NCBI RefSeq assembly: GCF_021010565.1
Contig: NZ_JAJNAY010000001.1
Span: 2,150,001-2,214,000, forward strand
Direction: 5' to 3'
Source: Chryseobacterium turcicum
GTDB taxonomy: Bacteria; Bacteroidota; Bacteroidia; Flavobacteriales; Weeksellaceae
DNA: 64,000 nucleotides
The notes below the pieces were generated by a model. It saw only the letters and a list, made by a program, of their open reading frames with translations. It had not been told where the DNA came from and did not search any database. The translations under genes and the position numbers were made by a program. Positions 1 to 7,700 of the stretch are shown one piece after another (positions within the stretch are counted from its first letter, which is position 1; every line of letters begins with the position of its first letter).

Positions 1-1
1 G

Positions 2-88
2 ACGAAAAAGAAAATCTTTGAGAAATTTGTTGAGATGAATCCTCTTTTAAAAGATTTAGATGATTTAATGAGGTTTGATTTATCATAA
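2..88 (+). CDS. C-terminal end of a truncated protein (gene begins before the window)
   Basis: An open frame runs from the window edge to a TAA at 86-88 and encodes 28 residues ending LMRFDLS. The acidic, leucine-rich tail (NPLLKDLDDLMRF) would suit the extreme C terminus of a larger helical protein. A DNA polymerase III gamma/tau tail is one possibility, but nothing here proves it. The gene cannot be named from this fragment. Confidence 0.5.
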   Translation, partial: TKKKIFEKFVEMNPLLKDLDDLMRFDLS

Positions 89-446
89 TTTTTATATATT
101 TGCTGAATATTTACAAAGACAAAGATAAATACAGTATAAAAATTGGAACATTCCAAATTTACATATACACCTGATTTTACTCAAACAATCAGTTTTACAC
201 CTGCTTATTTCTTAAGCAGTTATCTTTCTTTTGCTACATTTTATTATAGAAATTTCAGAAGTTATTATCGATTTTATTGGTATAGCTAATTTAATTTCTT
301 TCTTAAAAAATATAAGGACTCAATCTTAGATTCCTGATTTCACAACAATTTTTGTACGACATTTTTTTGAAAGAATTATAAAGTAACTTTATAATAAATA
401 TACTATTGACTCTAATTTTAAAATATAAATATAAATATAAAACAAT
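89..446. other. AT-rich intergenic stretch, no feature recognised
   Basis: These 358 bases between the truncated upstream gene and the DAHP synthase gene are very AT-rich. I see no convincing reading frame on either strand, no hairpin followed by a T-run, and no exact TAnnTTTG box next to the start at 447. TAATTTTA at about 411-418 is only a one-off match. Confidence 0.5.
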
Positions 447-1526
447 ATGAATTTAAGAGATTTGGAAAATAGCTGGATTAACCAGTTTCCACAGCCACTC
501 ATTATTGCAGGACCTTGCAGTGCAGAAAGCGAGCAACAGATGCTCGAAACGGCCAAAAGAATTAAAGAAACCAATGCGCAGGTTCCTATTTTCCGTGCAG
601 GAATTTGGAAGCCGAGAACGAAACCTAATGGTTTTGAGGGAGTTGGGGTAATTGGTTTAAACTGGCTAAAAAAAGTAAAGGAAGAATACGGTTTCAAAAC
701 AGCGACAGAAGTTGCCAACGCTCATCATGTAGATGCTGCATTGAAAGCAGATGTTGATATTTTATGGATTGGCGCACGTTCTACAGTAAATCCTTTTACC
801 GTTCAGGAAATTGCAGAAGCTTTAAAAGGAACTGAGAAAATAGTTTTGGTTAAAAATCCTGTAAACCCCGATTTAGCTTTATGGATTGGTGCTTTAGAAA
901 GGCTTTTAGGTCAGGATATTAAAAACTTAGGTGCGATTCACAGAGGTTTTTCTACATACCAAAAAACAAAATACAGAAATAATCCAAACTGGCAGATTGC
1001 TTTAGACTTTAAAAGTCAGTTTCCTAATGTCCCTATATTGATTGACCCTTCACATATTTGTGGAAATCGTACCGGATTGGCAGGTATCACTCAGGAAGCC
1101 CTGAATGTCGGTTACCAGGGTGCTATTATTGAATCGCATTGTAATCCTGATGAAGCGTGGAGTGATGCTTCGCAGCAGATTACGCCGGAAGTTTTAGGTG
1201 AAATGATTGCTAATCTTAAAGTTAGAAATACCGGTTTAGCAGGTTTTGACGATGAAATGGGAAGACACAGAACTTTAATTTCTGATTTGGATTTTCAAGT
1301 GATTGAATTGCTTTCTCAAAGAATGAAAATTTCTGCCAAAATCGGAAAACTGAAAAAAGAAAATGATATTGCCATTTTCCAGCCAGACCGTTGGAAAGTA
1401 ATTACTGAATATGCTGCTCAAAAAGCTTCAGAGACAGGAATGTCGCAAGATTTTATTGAAAAAGTTTTCAAGGCAATTCATGAAGAGTCTATTGAGGTAC
1501 AAAACAGTATTATGATTAATAAATAA
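447..1526 (+). CDS. Bifunctional 3-deoxy-7-phosphoheptulonate synthase / chorismate mutase
   Basis: Cytosolic enzyme of aromatic amino acid synthesis. The N-terminal part (about residues 15-265) is a DAHP synthase of the KdsA/AroF-like family: GPCSAES near residue 22, KPRTKP near 56, and late metal and substrate residues in DPSHICGNR and ESHCNPDEAWSDA. It condenses phosphoenolpyruvate with erythrose 4-phosphate. The C-terminal 90 residues are an AroQ-type chorismate mutase (GRHRTLISDLDFQVIELLSQR, then KIGKLKKEND). The 359-residue length fits this fusion, common in Bacteroidetes, in which the mutase domain also serves feedback control. The ATG start gives the expected N terminus. Confidence 0.93.
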   Translation: MNLRDLENSWINQFPQPLIIAGPCSAESEQQMLETAKRIKETNAQVPIFRAGIWKPRTKPNGFEGVGVIGLNWLKKVKEEYGFKTATEVANAHHVDAALKADVDILWIGARSTVNPFTVQEIAEALKGTEKIVLVKNPVNPDLALWIGALERLLGQDIKNLGAIHRGFSTYQKTKYRNNPNWQIALDFKSQFPNVPILIDPSHICGNRTGLAGITQEALNVGYQGAIIESHCNPDEAWSDASQQITPEVLGEMIANLKVRNTGLAGFDDEMGRHRTLISDLDFQVIELLSQRMKISAKIGKLKKENDIAIFQPDRWKVITEYAAQKASETGMSQDFIEKVFKAIHEESIEVQNSIMINK

Positions 1527-1611
1527 ATTGGTTAAAAAAGGTGATAGGGTTTAGAATGTATGATTCAGTAATCTGACATAACTAAATCCTATTATCTAAA
1601 ACCTAATTCCT

Positions 1612-1619
1612 TATATTTG
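1612..1619 (+). promoter_or_regulatory. -7 promoter box of rsgA
   Basis: TATATTTG matches the Bacteroidetes -7 consensus TAnnTTTG and ends 10 nt before the rsgA ATG at 1630. The leader should therefore be only a few bases. No clear -33 TTTG is visible. Confidence 0.6.
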
Positions 1620-1629
1620 CACTTATCGT

Positions 1630-2556
1630 ATGAAAGGAAAAATCATTAAATCTACAGGAAGCTGGTATCAGGTTTTGGAAACGGAAACCGGAAAAATTTT
1701 TGAAGCGAGAATTCGTGGAAAGTTTAAACTAATAAAAACCAGACTTACAAATCCCTTGGCCGTTGGTGATTTTGTTGAATTTCAATTGGAACAAGACGAT
1801 GTGGCATGGATTACCAAAATTGAACCCCGCAGAAATTATCTCATCCGAAAATCAGTAAATCTTTCAAAAGAAGCGCACATTATTGCGTCAAACATTGATT
1901 TGGCGTGTTTTATTTTTACATTAAAGCATCCTGAGACTTCTCTCGGTTTTCTTGACCGATTTCTTGCTTGCTGTGAAGCGTACAACATTAAACCGCTTAT
2001 TTTGTTTAATAAAATGGACGTTTTGGCAGAAGAAGAGTCTGAAATTGTAAAAGACATCGAATTTTTATATAACGAAATTGGATATAATTCTTTGGAAATA
2101 TCTTCTTACTCTAAACTTAATTTGGATAGTCTTGTTGAGTTACTGAAAGATAAAACCTCAGTGTTTTTCGGGCATTCTGGTTGTGGAAAGTCTACATTGG
2201 TAAATGCAATGCAGCCGAATCTTAATTTGAGAACATCTGAAATTTCTGATACTCATTTAAAAGGAAAGCATACTACTACTTTTGCGCAAATGCACTTTTG
2301 GGATTTTGGCGGAAACGTAATTGATACCCCTGGTGTACGTGAATTTGCCATGATTGATATTGAAAAAGAAGAAGTGCAACATTATTTTCCTGAGATATTC
2401 AAAAAGAGAGAAGAGTGTAAATATCACAACTGTCTTCATGTGAATGAGCCAAAGTGTGCAGTCTTGGAATCTTTAGAAACTGGCGAAATTCAAACTACAA
2501 GATATTCTACCTACGTTAAGCTTATGGATGAAGCGGAAGAAAACGCTCGAAACTAA
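1630..2556 (+). CDS. rsgA: Ribosome small-subunit-dependent GTPase RsgA
   Basis: Late-stage 30S ribosome maturation GTPase. An N-terminal OB-fold (residues 1-70) precedes a circularly permuted GTPase with motif order G4-G1-G3: NKMD at 127-130, P-loop GHSGCGKST at 181-189 and DTPG at 232-235. A C-terminal zinc site uses Cys263, Cys268, His270 and Cys276. The permuted order plus the zinc knuckle is diagnostic. The length, 308 residues, is normal. A -7 box lies just upstream, so the gene is probably transcribed alone. Confidence 0.96.
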   Translation: MKGKIIKSTGSWYQVLETETGKIFEARIRGKFKLIKTRLTNPLAVGDFVEFQLEQDDVAWITKIEPRRNYLIRKSVNLSKEAHIIASNIDLACFIFTLKHPETSLGFLDRFLACCEAYNIKPLILFNKMDVLAEEESEIVKDIEFLYNEIGYNSLEISSYSKLNLDSLVELLKDKTSVFFGHSGCGKSTLVNAMQPNLNLRTSEISDTHLKGKHTTTFAQMHFWDFGGNVIDTPGVREFAMIDIEKEEVQHYFPEIFKKREECKYHNCLHVNEPKCAVLESLETGEIQTTRYSTYVKLMDEAEENARN

Positions 2557-2680
2557 GTAATTCTTATCTTATTTTTAAAATTTCAATTATTGCTTTAGTT
2601 CATTTTGAAGCAATAATTTGTTGTGCCTATTTATATATTGTTTTACAATTGCGAATTATATAATTAAATTAGCCTTTTAA

Positions 2681-2710
2681 TGTAAATAAAAAACCCAGCC
2701 GAAGCTGGGT
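2681..2710 (-). terminator. Intrinsic terminator with UUCG tetraloop, minus-strand orientation
   Basis: Seven-base-pair GC-rich stem (ACCCAGC/GCTGGGT) closed by UUCG and followed on the minus strand by a T-rich run. In the plus direction the stem is followed by AAAAACT, so it does not suit rsgA. Confidence 0.65.
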
Positions 2711-2785
2711 AAAAACTAATAACCATGAAAACTCAAATTAAACATGAGAATCGAATTAATAATAACAATAACCGTGCCAAAAATG
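2681..2785 (-). ncRNA. Candidate small RNA on the minus strand, ending in a UUCG terminator
   Basis: On the minus strand a strong intrinsic terminator stands alone: stem ACCCAGC/GCTGGGT (2693-2699 with 2704-2710), tetraloop TTCG, then TTTTTTATTT. No minus-strand gene lies upstream, since the next gene is ndk on the plus strand. A weak -7-like box (CATTTTTG) reads on the minus strand at 2785-2778. A transcript of about 90 nt from near 2772 to 2683 would fit. No protein is obvious. This is inference; the family is not identified. Confidence 0.35.
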
Positions 2786-2856
2786 TTTTTTAAATTTTTT
2801 ATTGAAAGTTATTTAATGTTAAAATTAAATTAAAATTATATTTTGGATATTTTTTG

Positions 2857-2864
2857 TAATTTTG
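2857..2864 (+). promoter_or_regulatory. -7 promoter box of ndk
   Basis: TAATTTTG, an exact TAnnTTTG match, ends 23 nt before the ATG at 2888. It lies inside a longer in-frame extension that would start at 2843, so that extension is untranscribed and 2888 is the true start. Confidence 0.65.
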
Positions 2865-2887
2865 CGCCATTAAAAAAATATTTACTT

Positions 2888-3304
2888 ATGTCAAACATTA
2901 CATTTACAATGATTAAGCCAGATGCAGTTGCTGACGGTCATATTGGTGCTATTCTAGGAAAAATTTCAGAAGGTGGATTTAAAATCAAAGCGTTGAAATT
3001 AACTCAACTTACTGTTGCTGATGCAAAAAAATTCTATGAAGTACACGCAGAAAGACCTTTTTACGGTGAATTGGTTGATTTTATGAGCTCTGGGCCTATC
3101 GTTGCAGCAGTTTTGGAAAAAGACAATGCAGTTGAAGATTTCAGAACTTTAATTGGTGCTACTAATCCTGCTGAAGCAGCAGAAGGAACTATCAGAAAAA
3201 TGTTTGCTAGAAGCATTGGAGAGAATGCAGTACATGGTTCTGATTCTAACGAAAATGCATTAATTGAAGCTCAATTCCATTTTTCAGGAAGAGAGATTTT
3301 TTAA
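2888..3304 (+). CDS. ndk: Nucleoside diphosphate kinase
   Basis: Transfers the gamma phosphate from ATP to NDPs through a phosphohistidine. The 138-residue protein starts [14 protein letters not shown], and the catalytic histidine is His116 in NAVHGSDS, with the usual RPFYGELV segment near 56. The length is that of a bacterial Ndk. The start at 2888 is preferred over an in-frame ATG at 2843, because the extra residues are unlike the family and contain the promoter box. The gene has its own promoter and terminator. Confidence 0.96.
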   Translation: MSNITFTMIKPDAVADGHIGAILGKISEGGFKIKALKLTQLTVADAKKFYEVHAERPFYGELVDFMSSGPIVAAVLEKDNAVEDFRTLIGATNPAEAAEGTIRKMFARSIGENAVHGSDSNENALIEAQFHFSGREIF

Positions 3305-3317
3305 TTAAAACTTTACG

Positions 3318-3352
3318 AAAAAAAATCCGGAAATTATTCCGGATTTTTTTTT
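3318..3352 (+). terminator. Intrinsic terminator of ndk
   Basis: Stem AATCCGGAA/TTCCGGATT with a short TTA-containing loop, followed by a run of nine T, begins 14 nt after the ndk stop codon. Confidence 0.85.
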
Positions 3353-3503
3353 GATATTATTTTGGAAGGTAGTTGTCTGTCATTTTGACTTTCTTAATAT
3401 CAGGAAAAAAATGATTTTTCAGAATTGCGATTATTTAGATTCGATATAAATAACTGTAATTTATCTGATATTTTGTTAATTGATATTGCGATATGTTTAG
3501 AAT

Positions 3504-3710
3504 AAAAACTAAAATAAATGCTTATTAATTAAAATTTCAGTGTTTTTACGGATAGGTTGATGTTTTGTATTTTACCATCTTTATATCAGCAAAAAACAGA
3601 AAGTCAGATTTTTCTGATATCTGAATCGAAAACGTGAAAACTAACGACCATATAATTACTCTTTCTCAATAATGGGAAGAAAGACAGTTGATTAAACTGT
3701 CTTTTTTTTA
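3504..3710 (+). ncRNA. Candidate small RNA upstream of an orphan plus-strand terminator
   Basis: The 400-base gap after ndk contains no gene, yet ends in a plus-strand intrinsic terminator at 3679-3709 that no plus-strand gene needs, because ndk has its own. Near-consensus promoter elements sit at 3471-3475 (TTTTG) and 3492-3499 (TATGTTTA). Local pairing such as ATATCAG with CTGATAT near 3585-3625 suggests structure. The boundaries are inferred. The 6S-Flavo family is one thing to test, but I cannot assign it. Confidence 0.25.
3679..3709 (+). terminator. Intrinsic terminator, stronger in plus direction
   Basis: Stem AAAGACAGTT/AACTGTCTTT with loop GATT, followed on the plus strand by a T-run. 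On the minus strand it lies directly after the rpe stop codon and may also end rpe, but there only TTTCTT follows. Confidence 0.65.
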
Positions 3711-3711
3711 T

Positions 3712-4362
3712 TTAAATTTTTAAAAGCTCAATCGTTCTTTCAGGGTTTTCTGTTGAGAAAACAGCATTTCCAGCAACCAAGACATCTGCGCCAGCTTCAA
3801 ACAATTTAGATGCATTATCTAGATTTACTCCACCATCCACTTGAATAAGGGCTGTAGAGTTATTACTTAAAATAAGGTCTTTGGTTTCAGCGATTTTTTT
3901 ATAAGTATTTTCGATGAATTTTTGACCGCCAAATCCAGGGTTTACACTCATTAGTAAAACTAAATCTACATCTGCAATGATATCTTCAAGAAGCAATACA
4001 GGTGTTGAAGGGTTTAAAACAACCCCAGCTTTTACCCCTTTGCTCTGAATGTGGTGAATTGTTCTGTGAAGATGAGTACAAGCTTCATAATGTACAGAAA
4101 TTAAATCTGCTCCGTGATTGATAAATTCATCGACATATTTTTCAGGCTCTACAATCATCAAATGTACATCTACGAATTTTTTTGCATGTTGCTGTACAGT
4201 TTTCATTACAGGAAATCCAAAAGAAATATTAGGCACAAATCTACCATCCATCACATCAATATGAAACCAGTCTGCCTGAGAATTATTAAGCATTTCGATG
4301 TCTCTCTGCAGATTCCCAAAGTCTGCGGATAATAGGGAAGGAGCGATAAGTTTTGTTTTCAT
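3712..4362 (-). CDS. rpe: Ribulose-phosphate 3-epimerase
   Basis: Interconverts ribulose 5-phosphate and xylulose 5-phosphate in the pentose phosphate pathway. The TIM-barrel signature is complete: APSLLSADFGNL at the N terminus, metal-binding His34 and Asp36 in HIDVMDGRFVPN, VHLMI near 66, MSVNPGFGGQ near 137 and VDGGVN near 174. The length of 216 residues is typical. It is followed closely by a hairpin; the M42 peptidase gene lies downstream in coordinates on the same strand with a repeat-rich spacer. Confidence 0.95.
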   Translation of the reverse strand: MKTKLIAPSLLSADFGNLQRDIEMLNNSQADWFHIDVMDGRFVPNISFGFPVMKTVQQHAKKFVDVHLMIVEPEKYVDEFINHGADLISVHYEACTHLHRTIHHIQSKGVKAGVVLNPSTPVLLLEDIIADVDLVLLMSVNPGFGGQKFIENTYKKIAETKDLILSNNSTALIQVDGGVNLDNASKLFEAGADVLVAGNAVFSTENPERTIELLKI

Positions 4363-4386
4363 TTTTACTTTACTTAGATATTAAAT

Positions 4387-4471
4387 ATTAGAAGTTAGAT
4401 ATTAGAAGTTAGATATTAGAAATCAACCATTAGTTTTTAACTAACTTCTAAAGTCTAATATCTAACTTCTT
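4387..4471. repeat. Short direct repeats with an inverted partner, between rpe and the M42 gene
   Basis: The unit ATTAGAAGTTAGAT occurs about three times in tandem (4387-4422), followed by its inverted form (4446-4471, ending ATCTAACTTCT). The two halves can form a long hairpin ending in a T-run. This kind of GAAGTT-rich spacer also occurs at 21.6 and 22.1 kb. Confidence 0.6.
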
Positions 4472-4475
4472 TTTT

Positions 4476-5552
4476 TTAATGATACTTCAGCTTCATTTCT
4501 GGCTTTATTTTTAGAAGGGTTTCGTAGATAAGTTGAATAACGTTTCCTACATCTTCTTTAGAGACCATTTCCACGGTTGTATGCATGTAGCGCAAAGGTA
4601 AGGAAATCAAAGCACTTGGTACACCACCGTTAGAATGAGCAAAAGCATCTGTATCTGTACCAGTTGCTCTGCTTGCTGCTGCTCTTTGGAAAGGTATTTT
4701 TTTGCTTTTTGCGGTGTCAATAATCAATTCTCTGATGGTATGATGTACACTTGGTGCGAAAAATACAACCGGACCGTCACCACATTTTTGGTCGCCTTCT
4801 TTTTTCTTTTCAATCATTGGTGTCGTTGTGTCGTGGGTAACATCGGTAACAATTGCGATATTAGGTTTAATAGTATCTGCAATCATGTCTGCTCCATAAA
4901 GACCAACTTCTTCCTGTACCGAATTGGTAATGTATAGCCCGAAAGGAATTTGTTTTTTGTTTTCTTTTAAAAGTCTTGCGACTTCTGCAATCATAAATCC
5001 GCCAATTCTGTTATCTAATGCTCTGCAAACAAAATAACGGTCGTTCATTTCAAAAAACTCATCAGGGTAAGTAATCATACATCCTACGAAAATCCCTAAG
5101 TCTTCTACTTCTTGTTTTGTGATTGCTCCACAGTCGATAAAAATATTGTCGATTTTTGGAGTCGGTTCGTTTTGATTAGCGCTTCTTGTGTGAATGGCAG
5201 GCCAGCCAAATACTCCTTTTACAATTCCTTTTTCACCGTGGATATGTACTACTTTAGAAGGCGCAATGGTTTGGTCTGAACCTCCATTTCTGATTACGTA
5301 AATTAATCCATCATCAGTAATATAGTTTACGTACCATGAGATTTCGTCTGCGTGTGCCTCAATAACCACCTTAAACTCTGCTTCAGGATTGATAATTCCG
5401 TAGCATGTTCCATAGTGGTCAACTTCTACTTTATCTACATAGGGGGTGATATAATCCATCCAAACTTTTTGTCCGTTGTGCTCGTAACCTGTTGGTGATG
5501 AAGTGTTTAAATATTTCTCTAAAAATTTCAAAGATTTCTTTTCGAATTTCAT
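4476..5552 (-). CDS. M42 family metallopeptidase (glutamyl-aminopeptidase/endoglucanase-M type)
   Basis: Dinuclear-metal cytosolic aminopeptidase. The expected ligands and catalytic residues are in order: His in EAHADEIS, Asp in CRALDNRIGG, the EE pair in SVQEEVGLYGA, Asp in IVTDVTHD, and the final His in LRYMHTTVEM. The 358-residue length is normal for the family, which forms tetrahedral dodecamers that trim peptides. There is no signal peptide. Physiological substrates cannot be told from sequence. Confidence 0.9.
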   Translation of the reverse strand: MKFEKKSLKFLEKYLNTSSPTGYEHNGQKVWMDYITPYVDKVEVDHYGTCYGIINPEAEFKVVIEAHADEISWYVNYITDDGLIYVIRNGGSDQTIAPSKVVHIHGEKGIVKGVFGWPAIHTRSANQNEPTPKIDNIFIDCGAITKQEVEDLGIFVGCMITYPDEFFEMNDRYFVCRALDNRIGGFMIAEVARLLKENKKQIPFGLYITNSVQEEVGLYGADMIADTIKPNIAIVTDVTHDTTTPMIEKKKEGDQKCGDGPVVFFAPSVHHTIRELIIDTAKSKKIPFQRAAASRATGTDTDAFAHSNGGVPSALISLPLRYMHTTVEMVSKEDVGNVIQLIYETLLKIKPEMKLKYH

Positions 5553-5604
5553 ATAAAGGGAATGATTTTTGTTATCAAATTTTGTTATAATACGTGTAAA
5601 AATA

Positions 5605-6312
5605 ATGAAATTTCATAAAATCGCCTGCCTTTTTCTCCTGTTTTTTGCAATTGGTGTTTTCGGACAAGGCAAAGATTCTATAACAATCAAGCCTCTCAGT
5701 CAGTATCCACCGGAAGAATTGAAAACGGATGAGTTTGGTAATAAATATTATTACGATGCAAGGCAAAAAGCTAAGTTCTACGAAATCAATGGTGAAACTG
5801 TCGTCGTGATGGATGAGTTGGTGCTTTTAAACAAACCTAAATTTAATAATCAACTCGATAAAAATTATTACTTTTTTTTAAATAAGAAATTATATAGAGT
5901 GTACCCATTATTTCTAACTGCTTTGCAGCAATACAGAGACATTCAGGGAGAAATGAATAATTTGGATAGCGCTGCCAAAAGAAAATACGTAAAAGACAGA
6001 CAAAATATGTTGGCTGACCAGTATGAAAAGCAATTGCGAGACTTAACAACCACAGAAGGTCAGGTTTTTGCTAAATTAATGAATAGAGGAACAGGAAAAA
6101 ACGTTTTCGAAATCATTAGAGAATTACGCGGTGGATGGAGTGCATTTTGGTGGAATGTAAAAGGGAAAATGGCAGATATTGATTTGAAAGACCCTTACAA
6201 TCCTCATAAAAACAGAACAGATGAGTTTTTAGAATCGCTTTTGCAATCCAATTGGAATTCTGGGTATTTGCAACCCTATCCTGGAGCAAATGATTTTAAG
6301 GTTTCTAAATAA
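5605..6312 (+). CDS. DUF4294 domain-containing secreted protein
   Basis: Exported Bacteroidetes protein of unknown function. From the ATG at 5605 it opens with a clear signal peptide (MKFHKIACLFLLFFAIGVFGQ), cleaved near residue 20. The rest is soluble, with a tyrosine- and lysine-rich middle and a C-terminal segment RELRGGWSAFWWNVKGKMA. An in-frame ATG at 5569 would add 12 residues ahead of the signal peptide and is less likely. The stop codon abuts a perfect 40-nt palindrome shared with the converging Nudix gene. Confidence 0.82.
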   Translation: MKFHKIACLFLLFFAIGVFGQGKDSITIKPLSQYPPEELKTDEFGNKYYYDARQKAKFYEINGETVVVMDELVLLNKPKFNNQLDKNYYFFLNKKLYRVYPLFLTALQQYRDIQGEMNNLDSAAKRKYVKDRQNMLADQYEKQLRDLTTTEGQVFAKLMNRGTGKNVFEIIRELRGGWSAFWWNVKGKMADIDLKDPYNPHKNRTDEFLESLLQSNWNSGYLQPYPGANDFKVSK

Positions 6313-6350
6313 AGAAAAATTCCTGTAAATATTTACAGGAATTTTTCTTT
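6311..6350. terminator. Bidirectional terminator overlapping both converging coding ends
   Basis: A perfect 40-nt palindrome (arms 6311-6330 and 6331-6350) with A-rich and T-rich ends acts in both directions. It covers the last bases of the DUF4294 stop codon and the last six codons and stop of the Nudix gene. Confidence 0.85.
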
Positions 6351-6749
6351 CAGTTTATCGAAAACAATTTTGTCAATTGGCAAGCTAAAGGGGTTTTCAG
6401 CCGAGTCAATAGAAATCCAGTCTATTTTTTCAATACATGGATCCATAATGATGAAGTCTTCTTCATTAATAATGTTTACCATATAATATATAGTAAGAAG
6501 CTGCTCGTTTTCTTTGAAGCGGGAAACCAAGAAATCTTCCTGTGTGTAAAGATGTTCTACAACTTCTATATTTACATTCAGCTCTTCTTCAAACTCTCGC
6601 TTCAGGCAATCTGTTAATCCTTCTCCATATTCAAGACCGCCACCGGGGAATTTCATTAAAGCTTCTCCTGCGTATTCTTCAAAAAGGGTAAGAACTTTTT
6701 TGTCTTTTACAACGCACGCATAAACTCTTACATTAAAATTGTTAATCAT
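6333..6749 (-). CDS. Nudix hydrolase
   Basis: Pyrophosphohydrolase acting on a nucleoside diphosphate-linked substrate. The Nudix box spans residues 37-59 (GGLEYGEGL, then REFEEELNV) and keeps the catalytic RE..EE residues, with Asn in place of the last glycine. Length 138, a single-domain enzyme. The substrate is not predictable. Its 3' end, including the stop codon, lies within a palindromic terminator. Confidence 0.88.
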   Translation of the reverse strand: MINNFNVRVYACVVKDKKVLTLFEEYAGEALMKFPGGGLEYGEGLTDCLKREFEEELNVNIEVVEHLYTQEDFLVSRFKENEQLLTIYYMVNIINEEDFIIMDPCIEKIDWISIDSAENPFSLPIDKIVFDKLKEKFL

Positions 6750-6870
6750 AAATCATATTTAGATGAGCTAAAATAGGGAAAAATAGTTGTCAATTGTCAA
6801 TGATTAATTATCAAATATGAGTTATGAATTTTAAATTAAAAAAAATCGTAAGACTTTATAGATTAATTTT

Positions 6871-6935
6871 TTCCACTTATCACTTATCACTTATCATTTG
6901 TCACTTATCATTTATAATTAACAGTTAACAATTAA
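6871..6935. repeat. Short tandem CACTTATCA-type repeats between mnmD and the Nudix gene
   Basis: Repeats of the ten-base theme TTATCACTTA and variants, followed by AATTAACAGTTAACAATTAACC. The spacer between two minus-strand genes holds no reading frame. The AATTAAC theme recurs as a clean heptamer array at 48.7 kb. Confidence 0.5.
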
Positions 6936-6941
6936 CCATAT

Positions 6942-7631
6942 TTATAACTTTATTGCATTAATCATTTCTCTTTTTCCGGGAGGCCCTTGTTTTTTTTCAA
7001 CTTTAAAATTAAGGTCTTGCAAAACTCTTCTTACACTCCCTTTAGAAGAGTAGGTCGTTAATAGTCCGTTTACATTCATTTTATCGGCAACCATTTCAAA
7101 TAAAGGCATTTCCCAAAGGTCTGGCTGTACTCTTGCTCCAAAACAATCGTAGTAGACAAGGTTAATCTTCGGTAAATCAATGTTTTTAAGGTCGAAAAAA
7201 TCACACTGTATCTTATGTAGATTAAGACCCGGAGTAATTTCTACCGATTTCTCCCACTCAGATTGATGAATTTTTTGATAAATATTTTTTAATTCAGGGT
7301 TATCAAACAGTTCGAAATACGCCAAATTGTCAATTTCAGATTCATTTATAGGGTATTTTTCAAGCGTAAAATAGTTGATGACATGATTTTTGTCAGTTTT
7401 TAAATATTCATTAATTGTCACTAAAACATTCAAACCTGTTCCAAAACCGAGTTCTAAAATGTTAATTTCGTAATCATTTATTAAATTTAGTCCATTTTTG
7501 ATAAATACGTGTTCGGCTTCTTGAAGAGCGCCATGATGAGAATGATAGTTTTCATTTAATTCATTGATAAACAATGTTTTGCTTCCGTCGTTTGTAGTCT
7601 TAATCTCTCTTTCCAATGTAATTTTTTTCAA
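6942..7631 (-). CDS. mnmD: tRNA U34 methyltransferase MnmD (stand-alone MnmC N-terminal domain)
   Basis: S-adenosylmethionine-dependent methylation of aminomethyl-U34 to methylaminomethyl in wobble tRNAs. The SAM-binding motif is ILELGFGTGLNVLV near residue 60. Later family motifs are VYYDCFGARVQPDLWEM and TYSSKGSVRRVLQ, and the end is GPPGKREM. It lacks the FAD oxidase half of enterobacterial MnmC. The TTG start at 7631 lies inside a TAAATTTG box, so a TTG at 7616 (giving MEREIKTTNDGS, like homologues) may be the real start. Confidence 0.88.
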   Translation of the reverse strand: MKKITLEREIKTTNDGSKTLFINELNENYHSHHGALQEAEHVFIKNGLNLINDYEINILELGFGTGLNVLVTINEYLKTDKNHVINYFTLEKYPINESEIDNLAYFELFDNPELKNIYQKIHQSEWEKSVEITPGLNLHKIQCDFFDLKNIDLPKINLVYYDCFGARVQPDLWEMPLFEMVADKMNVNGLLTTYSSKGSVRRVLQDLNFKVEKKQGPPGKREMINAIKL

Positions 7632-7636
7632 ATTTA
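7629..7636 (-). promoter_or_regulatory. -7 promoter box of mnmD
   Basis: TAAATTTG on the minus strand. It overlaps the upstream TTG start candidate and lies 12 nt before the TTG at 7616, which favours the shorter protein. Confidence 0.5.
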
Positions 7637-7667
7637 ATCTAAAATTTTTATATTTGAAAAATTATGT

Positions 7668-7675
7668 TAAATTTG
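7668..7675 (+). promoter_or_regulatory. -7 promoter box of ilvE
   Basis: TAAATTTG on the plus strand, 25 nt before the ilvE ATG. With the mnmD box it forms a compact divergent promoter region of 70 bases. Confidence 0.55.
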
Positions 7676-7700
7676 TAGAACATCATAAAAATTTTAAGAA

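Noticed and set aside
389..718. Minus-strand open frame opposite the DAHP synthase gene
   Set aside because: Shadow of a well-supported gene on the plus strand, low complexity end.
2725..2793. Tiny open frame starting MKTQIKHENR
   Set aside because: Asn-rich low-complexity sequence, no promoter on the plus strand, and it overlaps the candidate minus-strand RNA.
2843..2887. N-terminal extension of ndk
   Set aside because: The stretch contains the ndk -7 promoter box and is unlike the family.
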